NCBI GenBank assembly: GCA_004555735.1
Contig: SFHH01000010.1
Coordinates: forward strand, 1-32,404
Direction of reading: 5' to 3'
DNA from: Acidaminococcus fermentans
GTDB lineage: Bacteria; Bacillota_C; Negativicutes; Acidaminococcales; Acidaminococcaceae
Length of the DNA stretch: 32,404 nt
In this document: positions 6,417-14,278 of the stretch, piece after piece
Numbering within the stretch: position 1 is the stretch's first letter
How the letters are laid out: every line of letters starts with the position of its first letter
Translations under genes and position numbers: made by a program
The notes under the pieces: generated by a model
What the model was told of the DNA's origin: nothing
What the model saw: the letters and a program-made list of their open reading frames with translations, nothing else
Database searches by the model: none

Positions 6417-8492
6417 TTACCGGAAATAGACGGTCACCGTATCCCCGCTGTGGAGGACCGTCCCCGGGGCCGGATTTTGTTTCCAGCTGGTCCCGCTGCC
6501 GATGGGGATCAGGGACAGCTTCGCTCCACCCAAGGCTCCGGCCACTTCCCGGATGGAATGACCTGCCAAGTTGGGCAGTTTCACAGAACCGTCTTCCCCA
6601 GCTTCCAGGGTGGCCAGCGGCGCCGCTTCCTTGGCGGTCTTGGCCAGCAGGGATTCCACCGTAGGGAGGCCCTCCCAGTTGCTGGGCTGGATGCCTTCCG
6701 CCACCAGGATCTGCTGGAGGGTATCCCGGAAAATCGGGGCAGAGACCTGAGAACCGTAGAAGGCCCCTTTGGGAGAATCCAGCATGATGATCATGGCGTA
6801 TTTGGGAGCGTCACTGGGCACAAAACCCACAAAGGAAGCAATGTACACTCCAGGGATATACCCTCCCTTGGGAGACAGCTTTTCTGCGGTCCCCGTCTTG
6901 CCGGCGATTTTATAGCCTTTGATCTGGGCCGTCTTGCCGCCCCCTTCAGAGACTACTTTTTCCATCATGGTCCGCATTTCTTCCGCCACTTCCGGGGTGA
7001 TCACTTTCCGGACCGCTTCCGTCTTTCCCTCTTTCAGGACGGCTCCCTCAGGGGATACGATTTTCTGTACGATATAGGGCTTCACCAGCGTTCCCCCGTT
7101 GGCGATGGCACAGATGGCCCGGAGCATCTGGAGGGGTGTCACGGCGATTCCCTGGCCGATGGCCATAGTGGCTACGTCAGAGGGGACCATGTCTTTCGGA
7201 TCGTACAGGATCCCGGCTTCTTCTCCCGGCACATCACTGCCGGTGACGCTGCCGAAACCGAAATCCCTGGCGTATTTCGTTTCCCGTTCGCCCCCCAGTT
7301 TCAGGCCGAGAGCGGCCTGGCCCATACCCTTGCCGTCCCAGTTCCGGATCCGCCGTCCGCCTACATCGATGGAGCCCTGGTCATTGAAGGGTGTGGAGGG
7401 GGTGATGATCCCTTCCATGAGGCCGGCGGACCCCATGATTGGCTTGAACACAGAGCCCGGTTCATAGACGATGCCCACGCCCCGGTTCATATAGGCTCCT
7501 TTGGGCGCCTGGGCAAAATGGTTGGGGTCGAAGGTGGGCCGGCTGGCCATCCCCAGGATCTCCCCGGTATTGGGGTCCATCAGGATGGCCGCTGCACTGG
7601 CTGCATGGGTCTTCTTGATGGCCTCATCCAAACTTTTTTCCAAGATGAACTGCATCCGGGCATCGATGGTGAGCTGGACGGTGTTCATGCGCCGGGCCTG
7701 GACCTGGTTCATGGCACTGGGTCCCACCAGGTTCCCCTTGGCATCGAAGAAACTGATCTTTTTCTGGTTCTGGCCTTTCAGGTATTCATTCTGGGACGCT
7801 TCGATCCCTTCCAATCCTTCGTCATCGGTCCCCACGAACCCCAGGACCTGGGCTGCCAGGTTATTTTTCGTATAGAACCGTTTGCTTTCTTCTTTGAAAT
7901 GGAAGCCGCTGAACTTCTGTTCTTTCAAGATGGCTTCCACTTGGTCCGCCTCATGAGGATCCAGGGTCCGTTTCACCCAGACGAACCGGCGGTCCGGTTC
8001 GCAGAACTCTTGATAGAGCTCCGCTGCTTGCAGGCCCAGCACCGGTGCCAAGGCATCTGCCGCTGCCCTTTTGGGATCCCGGCTGGGCATTTTCCCCACT
8101 GGCCACCGGGCTGGGTCATCCACCAGTTCTTGAGGATCCACATAGAGAGATTTGCTCACCACACTGACAGCCAGTTCTTCCCCGTTCCGGTCCAGGATGC
8201 TGCCTCGGGGAGAGATTTCGACATATTCCCCGCTGATCTGGTTCAGGGCCTTCTGTTCCATGGAGCGCCCCTGGATGATCTGGAGATAGAACAGTTTCCC
8301 CACTACCAGGAGGATACCGAATCCCAGGACATAGCCCAGAGTGATCACCCTGCGGTTGCCCTTTTCCAGCACATCCTGATGGGAGGGATCCAGGTGTAGC
8401 AGGGAAGGCTCCCTATCTTTTCTTCCAGGAAGCCGTTTCACTGCTTTCTTTTTATGGAATCCCGGAAAGCCCGGGAATTTGGGAAACTTCAA
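6417..8492 (-). CDS. Penicillin-binding protein, SpoVD/FtsI type with PASTA domain; SxN active-site motif absent
   Basis: A class B PBP of 691 residues, a D,D-transpeptidase that cross-links peptidoglycan. Order: basic cytoplasmic N-terminus, one membrane helix (about 50-70), dimerisation domain (PRGSILDRNG), transpeptidase domain with the nucleophile motif GSVFK (Ser347) and KTG (Lys532, GKTGTAEK), and one C-terminal PASTA domain. The second catalytic motif (SxN) should lie between 'NWDGKGMGQ' and 'LGLKLGGE', but these are directly joined around residue 392 (nt 7311-7319). About 17 residues are missing in frame, and no other SxN occurs there. The start is probably the TTG at 8492, which overlaps the ftsW stop as TTGA and sits 8 nt after GGGAGG. 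The GTG at 8501 would be too close to that site. Confidence 0.85.
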   Translation of the reverse strand: MKFPKFPGFPGFHKKKAVKRLPGRKDREPSLLHLDPSHQDVLEKGNRRVITLGYVLGFGILLVVGKLFYLQIIQGRSMEQKALNQISGEYVEISPRGSILDRNGEELAVSVVSKSLYVDPQELVDDPARWPVGKMPSRDPKRAAADALAPVLGLQAAELYQEFCEPDRRFVWVKRTLDPHEADQVEAILKEQKFSGFHFKEESKRFYTKNNLAAQVLGFVGTDDEGLEGIEASQNEYLKGQNQKKISFFDAKGNLVGPSAMNQVQARRMNTVQLTIDARMQFILEKSLDEAIKKTHAASAAAILMDPNTGEILGMASRPTFDPNHFAQAPKGAYMNRGVGIVYEPGSVFKPIMGSAGLMEGIITPSTPFNDQGSIDVGGRRIRNWDGKGMGQAALGLKLGGERETKYARDFGFGSVTGSDVPGEEAGILYDPKDMVPSDVATMAIGQGIAVTPLQMLRAICAIANGGTLVKPYIVQKIVSPEGAVLKEGKTEAVRKVITPEVAEEMRTMMEKVVSEGGGKTAQIKGYKIAGKTGTAEKLSPKGGYIPGVYIASFVGFVPSDAPKYAMIIMLDSPKGAFYGSQVSAPIFRDTLQQILVAEGIQPSNWEGLPTVESLLAKTAKEAAPLATLEAGEDGSVKLPNLAGHSIREVAGALGGAKLSLIPIGSGTSWKQNPAPGTVLHSGDTVTVYFR

Positions 8493-9685
8493 GGACGCCA
8501 CCTCCCTGGTCCTTTTCTTTCAGACTGGAACCGGATAGGTCCCTGCGGGGCTTCCGCCCTTTCCCTGCCTTTTTTTTCCAGCCGCCAGACAGAAAGCACC
8601 AGACCGATGGCAGCCAGAGTAATGAGCAGGGAAGTCCCCCCATAACTGATGAAAGGCAGCGGGACCCCGATGACCGGCAGGATGCCGCAGACCATGGCCA
8701 TGTTAGCAATGGCCTGGCCCACCACCAGGAAATTGACCCCGCTGACCAGCAAAAAGCCCCGCCGGTCCTGGGTCTCCTTCCCGATCCGGTACAGGGCCAG
8801 ACCCATGATGATAAATACCAGGAGCATCAGCAGGGCTCCCAGGAAGCCCCATTCCTGGCAGAAAACCGCAAAGGCGAAGTCCGTATGGGCTTCGGGAAGG
8901 TAGAAGAACTTGCTGGAGCCCATACCATGGCCCATGCCGCTGATCCCTCCGCTGCCGATGGCCGTAAAGGACTGGACGGCTTGATAGCCGTTCCCCTGGG
9001 GATCCGAATAGGGATTGAGCCAGACCAGGACCCGGTTCAGCCGATAAGGGGCCTGGATGACGGCAGCCGTGGCCAGGGCAGCCCCCGAAGCCAGGAGGGC
9101 GAGAATCTCCCGGTAGGGGAGCCCGGCCACCACATACAGGACGATCATCAAGGACAGGATGATGGCGGCGGTGCCCATATCCGGCTGGACCAGCACCAAA
9201 AAGGACATGAAGGCCGCTTCCAAGAAGGCCAGGCAAGTGCCCTTCCGGAGCAGATGGGGCCGTTTCCCCTCTTCCATCAGACGGCCCAGATAATCGGCCC
9301 CCAGGAGGATCACCGCCAGTTTTACCAGTTCAGACGGCTGGAAGGAGATCGGACCCAGGATCAGCCAGCGCTGGGCCCCTTTGAGGGTTTTCCCATAGCC
9401 ATCCACAAAGAGCAGGAGCCCGATCAAAAACACACAGATCCGCTGGACATACGGGAAGATCTTGTGGTAATCCCCTTTCCTTCCGATAGCGTGCATCAAC
9501 ACTAGGCCCAACAGCCCAAAGGCCCAGTAGCGGATCAGGTAGTGATACCCATTGCCGAACATATCCTGGGCCGCCACGAAGCTAGCACTGAAGATGTTCT
9601 CGCCCCCCACGATCATCAGCACATATACCAGGCTGATCAGGGCGTCCCTGGGATTCGCCCAGAGGATTAAAAACCGTTTTCCCAT
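8489..9685 (-). CDS. ftsW: SEDS-family peptidoglycan glycosyltransferase (FtsW/RodA/SpoVE)
   Basis: A 398-residue polytopic membrane protein with about ten helices. SEDS hallmarks are SASFVAA in the first helix, LGPISFQPSELVKLAV, VLVQPDMGTAAI (with the essential Asp), YQAVQS.TAIGSGG, FCQEWGFLGA and GVPLPFISYGGTSLL. These enzymes polymerise lipid II together with a class B PBP. The gene overlaps its PBP partner by 4 bp (TTGA), a good sign of a working pair. FtsW is favoured over RodA because the partner has a PASTA domain, but SpoVE-like is possible. ATG 9685 has GAGG 6 nt upstream and agrees with the family's N-terminus. A longer frame to 9778 only covers the end of trmB. Unlike its two neighbours it shows no internal gap. 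Confidence 0.87.
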   Translation of the reverse strand: MGKRFLILWANPRDALISLVYVLMIVGGENIFSASFVAAQDMFGNGYHYLIRYWAFGLLGLVLMHAIGRKGDYHKIFPYVQRICVFLIGLLLFVDGYGKTLKGAQRWLILGPISFQPSELVKLAVILLGADYLGRLMEEGKRPHLLRKGTCLAFLEAAFMSFLVLVQPDMGTAAIILSLMIVLYVVAGLPYREILALLASGAALATAAVIQAPYRLNRVLVWLNPYSDPQGNGYQAVQSFTAIGSGGISGMGHGMGSSKFFYLPEAHTDFAFAVFCQEWGFLGALLMLLVFIIMGLALYRIGKETQDRRGFLLVSGVNFLVVGQAIANMAMVCGILPVIGVPLPFISYGGTSLLITLAAIGLVLSVWRLEKKGRERAEAPQGPIRFQSERKGPGRWRP

Positions 9686-9701
9686 GCTTTGCCTCGGTCC
9701 T

Positions 9702-10260
9702 TTAAAAAACCACTTCGCAGAAATTGATGTTCTTGCCCCGGGCACTGAACTTCTGCTCATATTCGGTCTGGGCCTCATTGAGGATGTCCGTATGGTGGAG
9801 GTCCGTAGTGAGTGCTGCGATTTCCAGGTCGAATTCTTTGAACTCCTCTACAGAAAAGGCGAACAGATCATCATTGTCCGTCTTGAAGCGGAGATGGCCG
9901 CCGGGCTTCAGGATCTCTTTGTACTGGGCCAGGAAGGTCCGGTAGGTGAGCCGCCGTTTGGCATGGCGGGCTTTGGGCCAGGGATCGCTGAAATTCAAAT
10001 AAATCTGATCCACTTCCCCGGGGGCGAACCATTCCAGCAGATGGGCGGCATCGGCATGGACGATCCGGGCATTAGGGATCTCCCCTTCCCGGAGCTTCTT
10101 CACCGCATAATAGCAGACCTCCCGCTGGGTCTACCGGCCGGCCGCCCAGGACCAGTTGGGACCATTTCCCCTTATACTGTTCCAACCCATCTTCCAGCAG
10201 TTCTTTTCCCCGATACTCTTCCAGTGCCTGGGGGATCCAGGGTTTCTTTCGTAAACGCAT
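9702..10260 (-). pseudogene. trmB: Broken tRNA (guanine-46-N7)-methyltransferase gene
   Basis: TrmB makes m7G46 in tRNA with SAM. The N-terminus is intact (MRLRKKPW, start 10260, AAGGAG 8 nt upstream) through 'GKWSQLVLGGR'. The C-terminal part is intact in another frame from 'QREVCYYAVKKLREGE' through 'QIYLNFSDPWPKARHAKRRLTY' to the stop at 9702. Between them, near 10126-10140, the frame shifts, a TAG lies in the downstream frame, and the SAM-binding segment (motif I, normally E.G.GKG.F and about 30 residues) is missing. The remaining 559 nt is not a multiple of three, and normal TrmB has about 215 residues. The junction sits at a GGCCGGCCGG run. A functional product is not expected if the sequence is correct. 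The gene is the first in an operon with ftsW and the PBP gene. Confidence 0.8.
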
Positions 10261-10288
10261 GCAATTTCTCCTTATCGTCTGAATAAGA

Positions 10289-10319
10289 GGGTGTGTTGCA
10301 CGTTTTGTGTAACACACCC
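10289..10319. terminator. Hairpin 5' of trmB, flanking repeat element A1
   Basis: GGGTGTGTTGCAC pairs with 10307-10319 (13 pairs including one G-T) with a 5-nt GTTTT loop. It lies between repeat element A1 and the trmB ribosome site. Only two T residues follow on the + strand. Confidence 0.5.
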
Positions 10320-10321
10320 TT

Positions 10322-10486
10322 CGTCATACGTCAGTCGTCATTCGTCATACGCTTTTGGAAATCAATTTTCACAAATTGATTTTGGAACTTCAAAACCTAT
10401 TTCATACATCAATTGATTTTCTCAAATCCAGAGCCAGCAAAGCTGGCTTCCATCGGCGTATGACCTATGACCTTTGACGTATAACG
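10322..10486. repeat. Heptad-arm element A1
   Basis: A 165-bp intergenic element. The left arm (10322-10352) is four tandem 7-mers, CGTCATA-CGTCAGT-CGTCATT-CGTCATA, plus CGC. The right arm (10456-10486) is the same idea inverted: GCGTATG-ACCTATG-ACCTTTG-ACGTATA plus ACG. The AT-rich core contains a stem ATCAATTT/AAATTGAT (10361-10380) and a stem AGCCAGC-AAA-GCTGGCT (10433-10449). A second copy is at 13186-13340. Hairpins flank both ends. No protein is encoded. Confidence 0.75.
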
Positions 10487-10487
10487 G

Positions 10488-10509
10488 GGCTGTTGCCCAT
10501 GCAACAGCC
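10488..10509. terminator. Hairpin after the AcoR-type regulator gene
   Basis: GGCTGTTGC (10488-10496) and GCAACAGCC (10501-10509) form a perfect 9-bp stem with loop CCAT. It starts 6 nt after the stop of the regulator gene on the - strand and borders element A1. No U-run follows. Confidence 0.5.
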
Positions 10510-10515
10510 GTCCGT

Positions 10516-12429
10516 CTATTCCTTTTTCGCTCTCTTTCCCCGTGCCTTCTTCTCTTCCGGGCCCAGGTTGAATTTCTTCAGATACCGGTACAGGGTCACC
10601 CGGCTCACATCCAGCATCAAGGCCAGCTTGCTGATATTGCCCCCGGCCGCTTTCCAGGCCGCCACGAAGGCATCTTTATCATGCTTCCAGGATTTCTCGA
10701 TCCGGTGTTCTCCCGGCAGTTTGATATGGGAGGCCTCGATGACGCTGCCGGAGGTATGGAAGAAAGCCTGTTCGATGACTCCCTGGAGCTGTTTGATATT
10801 CCCGGGCCACTGGCAGCTGTTCAGGAGCTGCAGGGCCTCTTTGGAAAGGGTCTTCCCCGGCATATTGTGCCGGGCTGCCATTTCCGTGAGGATGTGGTTG
10901 GCGATCACTTCCACATCTTCCACCCGTTCCCGCAGGGGCGGTACCCGGATCACTGTCCCGATGACCTGTTCGTACAGGCTCCGGGAGAACAGTCCCTTGT
11001 CTGTCAGCCGTTTCAGATTGGAATCGCAGGCGGCGATCACCCGGACATTGAATTTCCGCCGGGTCCCGGTTTCCCAGTTCAGCACTCCGTTGCGCAGGGC
11101 ATCGGCCAGCACATCTTCCAGCCGGGTGGGGAATTTCTCGATTTCATCCAGGAACAGGGTCCCGCCGTTGGCCAATTCCAGGGCCCCTGCTGTCACATGG
11201 CCGGCTCCATCGTCGCTGCCGAAGAATTCCGCTTCCAATTCCGCCTCGGCCCCTTCATGGCCCCGTACCGTGATGAGAGGGGCCGCCGCCCGGGGACTGG
11301 CCTGATGGATCCCGTGGGCCAGCCGCTGTTTGCCGGTCCCCGGTTCGCCCTGGAGCAGCAAGTTGTTGTCCCCCCGTGCCACCCGAGCTGCCTTGTGCTG
11401 GAGAGCCAGGAATTCGCTGGAATTCCCCACCATGCTGTAAAGGCTGTACCGGGAACTGTACCCGGTGGCATGGGCGATGGTGGTCTTCAGATCCTCGATG
11501 GCCATGGTGATGATCACCACGCTGTCCACCTTGCCCCCGGCCCGCACTGGCAGGACGCTGGTCACATCTTCATAGGTCCGGTCCTGGGTGATCCAGGTGA
11601 TTTCCTTGCGGATGGTGCTCTTCCCGGAAAGGCCCTTCTGGACGGGGATGTGCTCATAGTTCAGGAACACTTCATCCAGCCGTTCCTTGCCCTCCATGCG
11701 CTTCTTCCCGTTGGCGTTGCTGTAGCGCAGGGACCCATCGGGATTCACCCAATATACAGAGGCTGGGATCTCTTCGGAGATCAGCCCGCAGACCTTCCAG
11801 TAGGCCAGCATAGTCAAGAAGTTTTCCACAGAATACTTCATGGTCATCAAAAGGCTCAGGAGGATATCATAGGGCAGATCGTTCTGGTCCAGGGAAAACA
11901 GGGACAGGATGTACCGGCCCTGGCCAGCTACGTTGATAGGAGCCGAGCAGGCGTCCCCGGAATGGCTTTCCCGGATCCACATTTCCGGCCCGAACATCAG
12001 GAAAGGGACATTGTGGCTCCGGGCCACACAGATACTGGAAGTCCCCACATCTTCTTCCAGGACCCGCATGCCCTGGATGTCCTCGATGCTCCGCTGGAAG
12101 AAGGGCAGGGCATAGTTCTTCAGCACGTACCCTTCTTCATCCACCAGCAGCATGCTCAGATTATGGGAGTTGAAATACTGCTTGTTCTGTTCAAAGAGCC
12201 CGTCCACATATTTCACCACATCCTCATGGACTTCCAGCGCTCTCGCCAGTTCCTGAGGAGACAGCCGCACCCCATGGGCCGGCATGGTCTCATGGTTCAG
12301 CTTCCGGGCTTCACACCGGCGCCAGGACTCCGCGACCCACGGATGGACGTTGGGATCGATGATCCCCTCGTCAATGAACTTATTGTAGTAGCTGGTCAAT
12401 TTTTCCTTATTGCGTCGTTCCCTAATCAT
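10516..12429 (-). CDS. AcoR-type AAA+ transcriptional regulator lacking the GAFTGA loop
   Basis: A 637-residue regulator with the layout of activators such as AcoR. It has an N-terminal 'HPWVAESWRRC' helix and GAF-like sensor region (to about 210), a PAS-like domain ('PASVYWVNPDGSLRYSNANGKKRM', about 225-315), an AAA+ domain (about 335-560) with Walker A GEPGTGK (Lys367), Walker B TLFLDEIEKFP and an arginine-finger region PPLRERVEDV, and a Fis-type helix-turn-helix (NISKLALMLDVSRVTLYRYLKKF) at the end. The sigma-54-contact loop is altered: where E.ELFGH..GAFTGA is expected the sequence is EAEFFGSDDGAGHVTAG, followed directly by ALELANGG. It may therefore act at sigma-70 promoters, as TyrR-like members do, or as a repressor. 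AGGGGG lies 8 nt before ATG 12429. It is downstream of the NlpC/P60 gene (21 bp gap). Confidence 0.85.
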   Translation of the reverse strand: MIRERRNKEKLTSYYNKFIDEGIIDPNVHPWVAESWRRCEARKLNHETMPAHGVRLSPQELARALEVHEDVVKYVDGLFEQNKQYFNSHNLSMLLVDEEGYVLKNYALPFFQRSIEDIQGMRVLEEDVGTSSICVARSHNVPFLMFGPEMWIRESHSGDACSAPINVAGQGRYILSLFSLDQNDLPYDILLSLLMTMKYSVENFLTMLAYWKVCGLISEEIPASVYWVNPDGSLRYSNANGKKRMEGKERLDEVFLNYEHIPVQKGLSGKSTIRKEITWITQDRTYEDVTSVLPVRAGGKVDSVVIITMAIEDLKTTIAHATGYSSRYSLYSMVGNSSEFLALQHKAARVARGDNNLLLQGEPGTGKQRLAHGIHQASPRAAAPLITVRGHEGAEAELEAEFFGSDDGAGHVTAGALELANGGTLFLDEIEKFPTRLEDVLADALRNGVLNWETGTRRKFNVRVIAACDSNLKRLTDKGLFSRSLYEQVIGTVIRVPPLRERVEDVEVIANHILTEMAARHNMPGKTLSKEALQLLNSCQWPGNIKQLQGVIEQAFFHTSGSVIEASHIKLPGEHRIEKSWKHDKDAFVAAWKAAGGNISKLALMLDVSRVTLYRYLKKFNLGPEEKKARGKRAKKE

Positions 12430-12450
12430 CGATTTACCCCCTGATTCGCT

Positions 12451-13149
12451 TTAGCGATATGATTTATGTACCGGGACCAGGACCCGCTTGGCACCGTAAT
12501 ATCTTGTCTTCCAGTATTCATCGGACAGGCTGCACAGCCGGACCCCTTTGGACGAGGTGGCATTCCAGAACAGTCCGTTCCCTGCATAGATCCCCACATG
12601 GGAAGCTCCCGGTTCGTAGGTGGAAAAGAACACCAGGTCCCCTGGCTTCAGTTGCCGCTGGGTCACGAAGAGCCCTTTTTCGAACTGCAGATCCGCCGTC
12701 CGGGGCAGCTGGGCTTTATGCTGCCGGAACACGTACTGGACGTAGCCGGAGCAGTCGAAGGCCCGGGGGGTGGTCCCGCCGAAGCTGTAGGGCACTCCTT
12801 TGTACCGGGAAGCCGTCCGGACCACGTCTTCCCCCTTCACGCCGTGGATTCCCTCTTTTTCAAAGGCCGCCTCCTGGATCCGGAAATAGGTGGTATCGTC
12901 CACCCTTCCTGTAGCCTGCAGTTTATGGCTGCGCTGGAAGTTCCGTACCTGTTCCTCCAAGTCCCGGGTATATCTCCCGGTCAGGGGGGTCTTCATGCCG
13001 ATGGCGTTCAATTTGATCTGCACGGTCTTGACTTTCCAGCCCTTGTCCCCGACTTTCAGAGGGGCCGCCTTGCGGGCAGCCGCGCCTGCTGAAAGAGGCA
13101 GGGCCAATACAGCCAGGACCAGCGCTGTGACGAACTTATGCAGTTTCAT
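12451..13149 (-). CDS. Secreted NlpC/P60 peptidoglycan hydrolase with peptidoglycan-binding domain
   Basis: A 232-residue exported protein. The signal peptide runs from MKLHKF through a hydrophobic stretch to AGAAA. It is followed by a PG_binding_1 domain (about 30-95: LKVGDKGWKVKTVQIKLNAIG...TGRYTRDLEEQVRNFQ) and an NlpC/P60 cysteine peptidase domain (about 105-232). The catalytic Cys133 is in FDCSGYV and His184 in SHVGIYAG. The third catalytic position appears to be Asn in FWNATSSKGV, where many members have His. Such enzymes cut D-Glu-DAP or similar stem-peptide bonds. ATG 13149 starts at the signal peptide and has AGAGG about 8 nt upstream, whereas the longer frame to 13191 adds a non-signal extension. 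It lies between element A2 and the AcoR-type regulator gene. Confidence 0.9.
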   Translation of the reverse strand: MKLHKFVTALVLAVLALPLSAGAAARKAAPLKVGDKGWKVKTVQIKLNAIGMKTPLTGRYTRDLEEQVRNFQRSHKLQATGRVDDTTYFRIQEAAFEKEGIHGVKGEDVVRTASRYKGVPYSFGGTTPRAFDCSGYVQYVFRQHKAQLPRTADLQFEKGLFVTQRQLKPGDLVFFSTYEPGASHVGIYAGNGLFWNATSSKGVRLCSLSDEYWKTRYYGAKRVLVPVHKSYR

Positions 13150-13185
13150 ACGAGGTGCCTCTTTTCTTGTACCCGGAAAAAACTC

Positions 13186-13340
13186 CGTCATACGTCAGTC
13201 GTCATACGCTTATGGATATCAATTTTTCAAATTGATTTTGGAATTTCAAAATCTGTTATAGGCTTCACCGAACCTCTTACATTTGGAGCCAGCAAGGCTG
13301 GCTTCCATCGGCATATGATGTATGACCTATGACGTATGAC
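13186..13340. repeat. Heptad-arm element A2
   Basis: The second copy of the element at 10322-10486. The left arm has three 7-mers (CGTCATA-CGTCAGT-CGTCATA plus CGC) and the right arm four (GCATATG-ATGTATG-ACCTATG-ACGTATG). The core shares the ATCAATTTTTCAAATTGAT stem, the TTTTGGAATTTCAAAA stretch and the GCCAGC-AAG-GCTGGC stem, while the middle part has diverged. It lies between the NlpC/P60 gene start and the radical SAM gene end. Confidence 0.75.
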
Positions 13341-13342
13341 AT

Positions 13343-13362
13343 GCTGTTGCTCCAGCAACAGC
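13343..13362. terminator. Hairpin after the radical SAM gene
   Basis: GCTGTTGC (13343-13350) pairs with GCAACAGC (13355-13362) with loop TCCA. It is 7 nt past the stop of the radical SAM gene on the - strand and abuts the right arm of element A2. This hairpin core recurs at 10488 and 32244. Confidence 0.5.
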
Positions 13363-13369
13363 CTCATTC

Positions 13370-14278
13370 TCAATACTCCATATTAGTATAAACTTCCCAA
13401 TCCGTCAATTTGGAGAGTTTACCGATGGACACTTCCAGTTCCTGGAGCAACCGTCCCTTGTCCTGGGGCAGCGTCCCAGCCAGGGCCACATAATTGGAAA
13501 TGTGGTTGCTACGGAACAGGGTATGGCTCTCTGGCCGGATCTCCACATTTTCCAGCATGGTATGGGCTTCCTGGGCCAGGCCCGCCGGGGAGAGCAGCTC
13601 AAATTCTCCCTTTTCGAACTGCCGGAGCATCTCCGTGCCTTTATAGAGCCGCAGGGTCAATACGCTGAGCATATTGGGCTGGATGGCGGTCACCGCTTTC
13701 CCGGTCTCCACGGCGTGGCGCTCACTGTCCGCTTTCCCGCCCAGGCCGGCGATCACCATCATGGACAGTTTCATACCGCTGCGGACCACCTTCTGGCCGG
13801 CGGCGATGGCTTCTTCCGCCGTGACGCCTTTCTTGATCCGGGCCAGGAGGGCATCGTCCCCGGTTTCCAGGCCGAAATACAGCATCTTCAGCCCCGCTTC
13901 CCGGAGCCGCCGCATCTCTTCATCGCTCTTGCGCAGGATATCCCGGGGTCCAGCGTAAGAAGTCACCCGCTGGAGATGGGGGAAGGTCTGGTAGAGCACA
14001 GCCAAGATCTTCAGCAGCTTCTCTGTAGGAAGCACCAGGGCATCCCCGTCCGCCAGGAAGATCCGTTTCACCTGATCCTGGGCATACCGGGCCGCCAAGG
14101 CGATCTGTCGGGAGATCTCTTCATTGGGGCAAAGGGCGAACTGTACGTCCTTATACATGGCACAGAAGGTACAGGTATTGTGGGCACACCCCCGGGTCAC
14201 CCGCAGGATGAAGCTGTTGGCTTCACTGGGGGGACGGAATACCGGAGTATCGTAATCATCGAAATACAATCCGAACAT
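13370..14278 (-). CDS. Radical SAM protein, Elp3/MiaB-like fold
   Basis: A 302-residue radical SAM enzyme. The cluster motif is RGCAHNTCTFCAMY, i.e. C-x4-C-x2-C rather than the common C-x3-C-x2-C. This form is seen in a group of uncharacterised radical SAM proteins annotated by similarity to the Elp3/MiaB/NifB clan. SAM-binding signatures follow: LADGDALVLP, the GLKMLYFGLETGDDALLARIKKG strand-loop and MVIAGLGGK. There is no B12-binding, TRAM or second cluster domain. ATG 14278 is favoured because GGGAGG lies 8 nt upstream. ATG 14284 and 14296 are in frame but badly spaced. The substrate is unknown. It may head the transcript that continues into the NlpC/P60 gene, but element A2 and a hairpin intervene. 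Confidence 0.82.
   Translation of the reverse strand: MFGLYFDDYDTPVFRPPSEANSFILRVTRGCAHNTCTFCAMYKDVQFALCPNEEISRQIALAARYAQDQVKRIFLADGDALVLPTEKLLKILAVLYQTFPHLQRVTSYAGPRDILRKSDEEMRRLREAGLKMLYFGLETGDDALLARIKKGVTAEEAIAAGQKVVRSGMKLSMMVIAGLGGKADSERHAVETGKAVTAIQPNMLSVLTLRLYKGTEMLRQFEKGEFELLSPAGLAQEAHTMLENVEIRPESHTLFRSNHISNYVALAGTLPQDKGRLLQELEVSIGKLSKLTDWEVYTNMEY

Noticed and set aside
6195..8399. A very long open frame (over 700 codons) opposite the PBP gene
   Set aside because: It lies antisense to a clear gene, has no family match by eye and a composition typical of reverse reading of GC-biased codons. Similar shadows lie opposite the carboxyltransferase, AcoR-type, rnfC, rnfA/rnfB and hydratase genes.
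9702..10260. Programmed frameshift or two separate small genes at trmB
   Set aside because: A frameshift would not restore the missing SAM-binding motif, and neither half is a complete known protein. Deletion is the simpler reading.
10322..10352. CRISPR-like array from the tandem short repeats
   Set aside because: The units are 7 bp with no spacers and no cas genes nearby. The arms are inverted pairs, not an array of spaced direct repeats.
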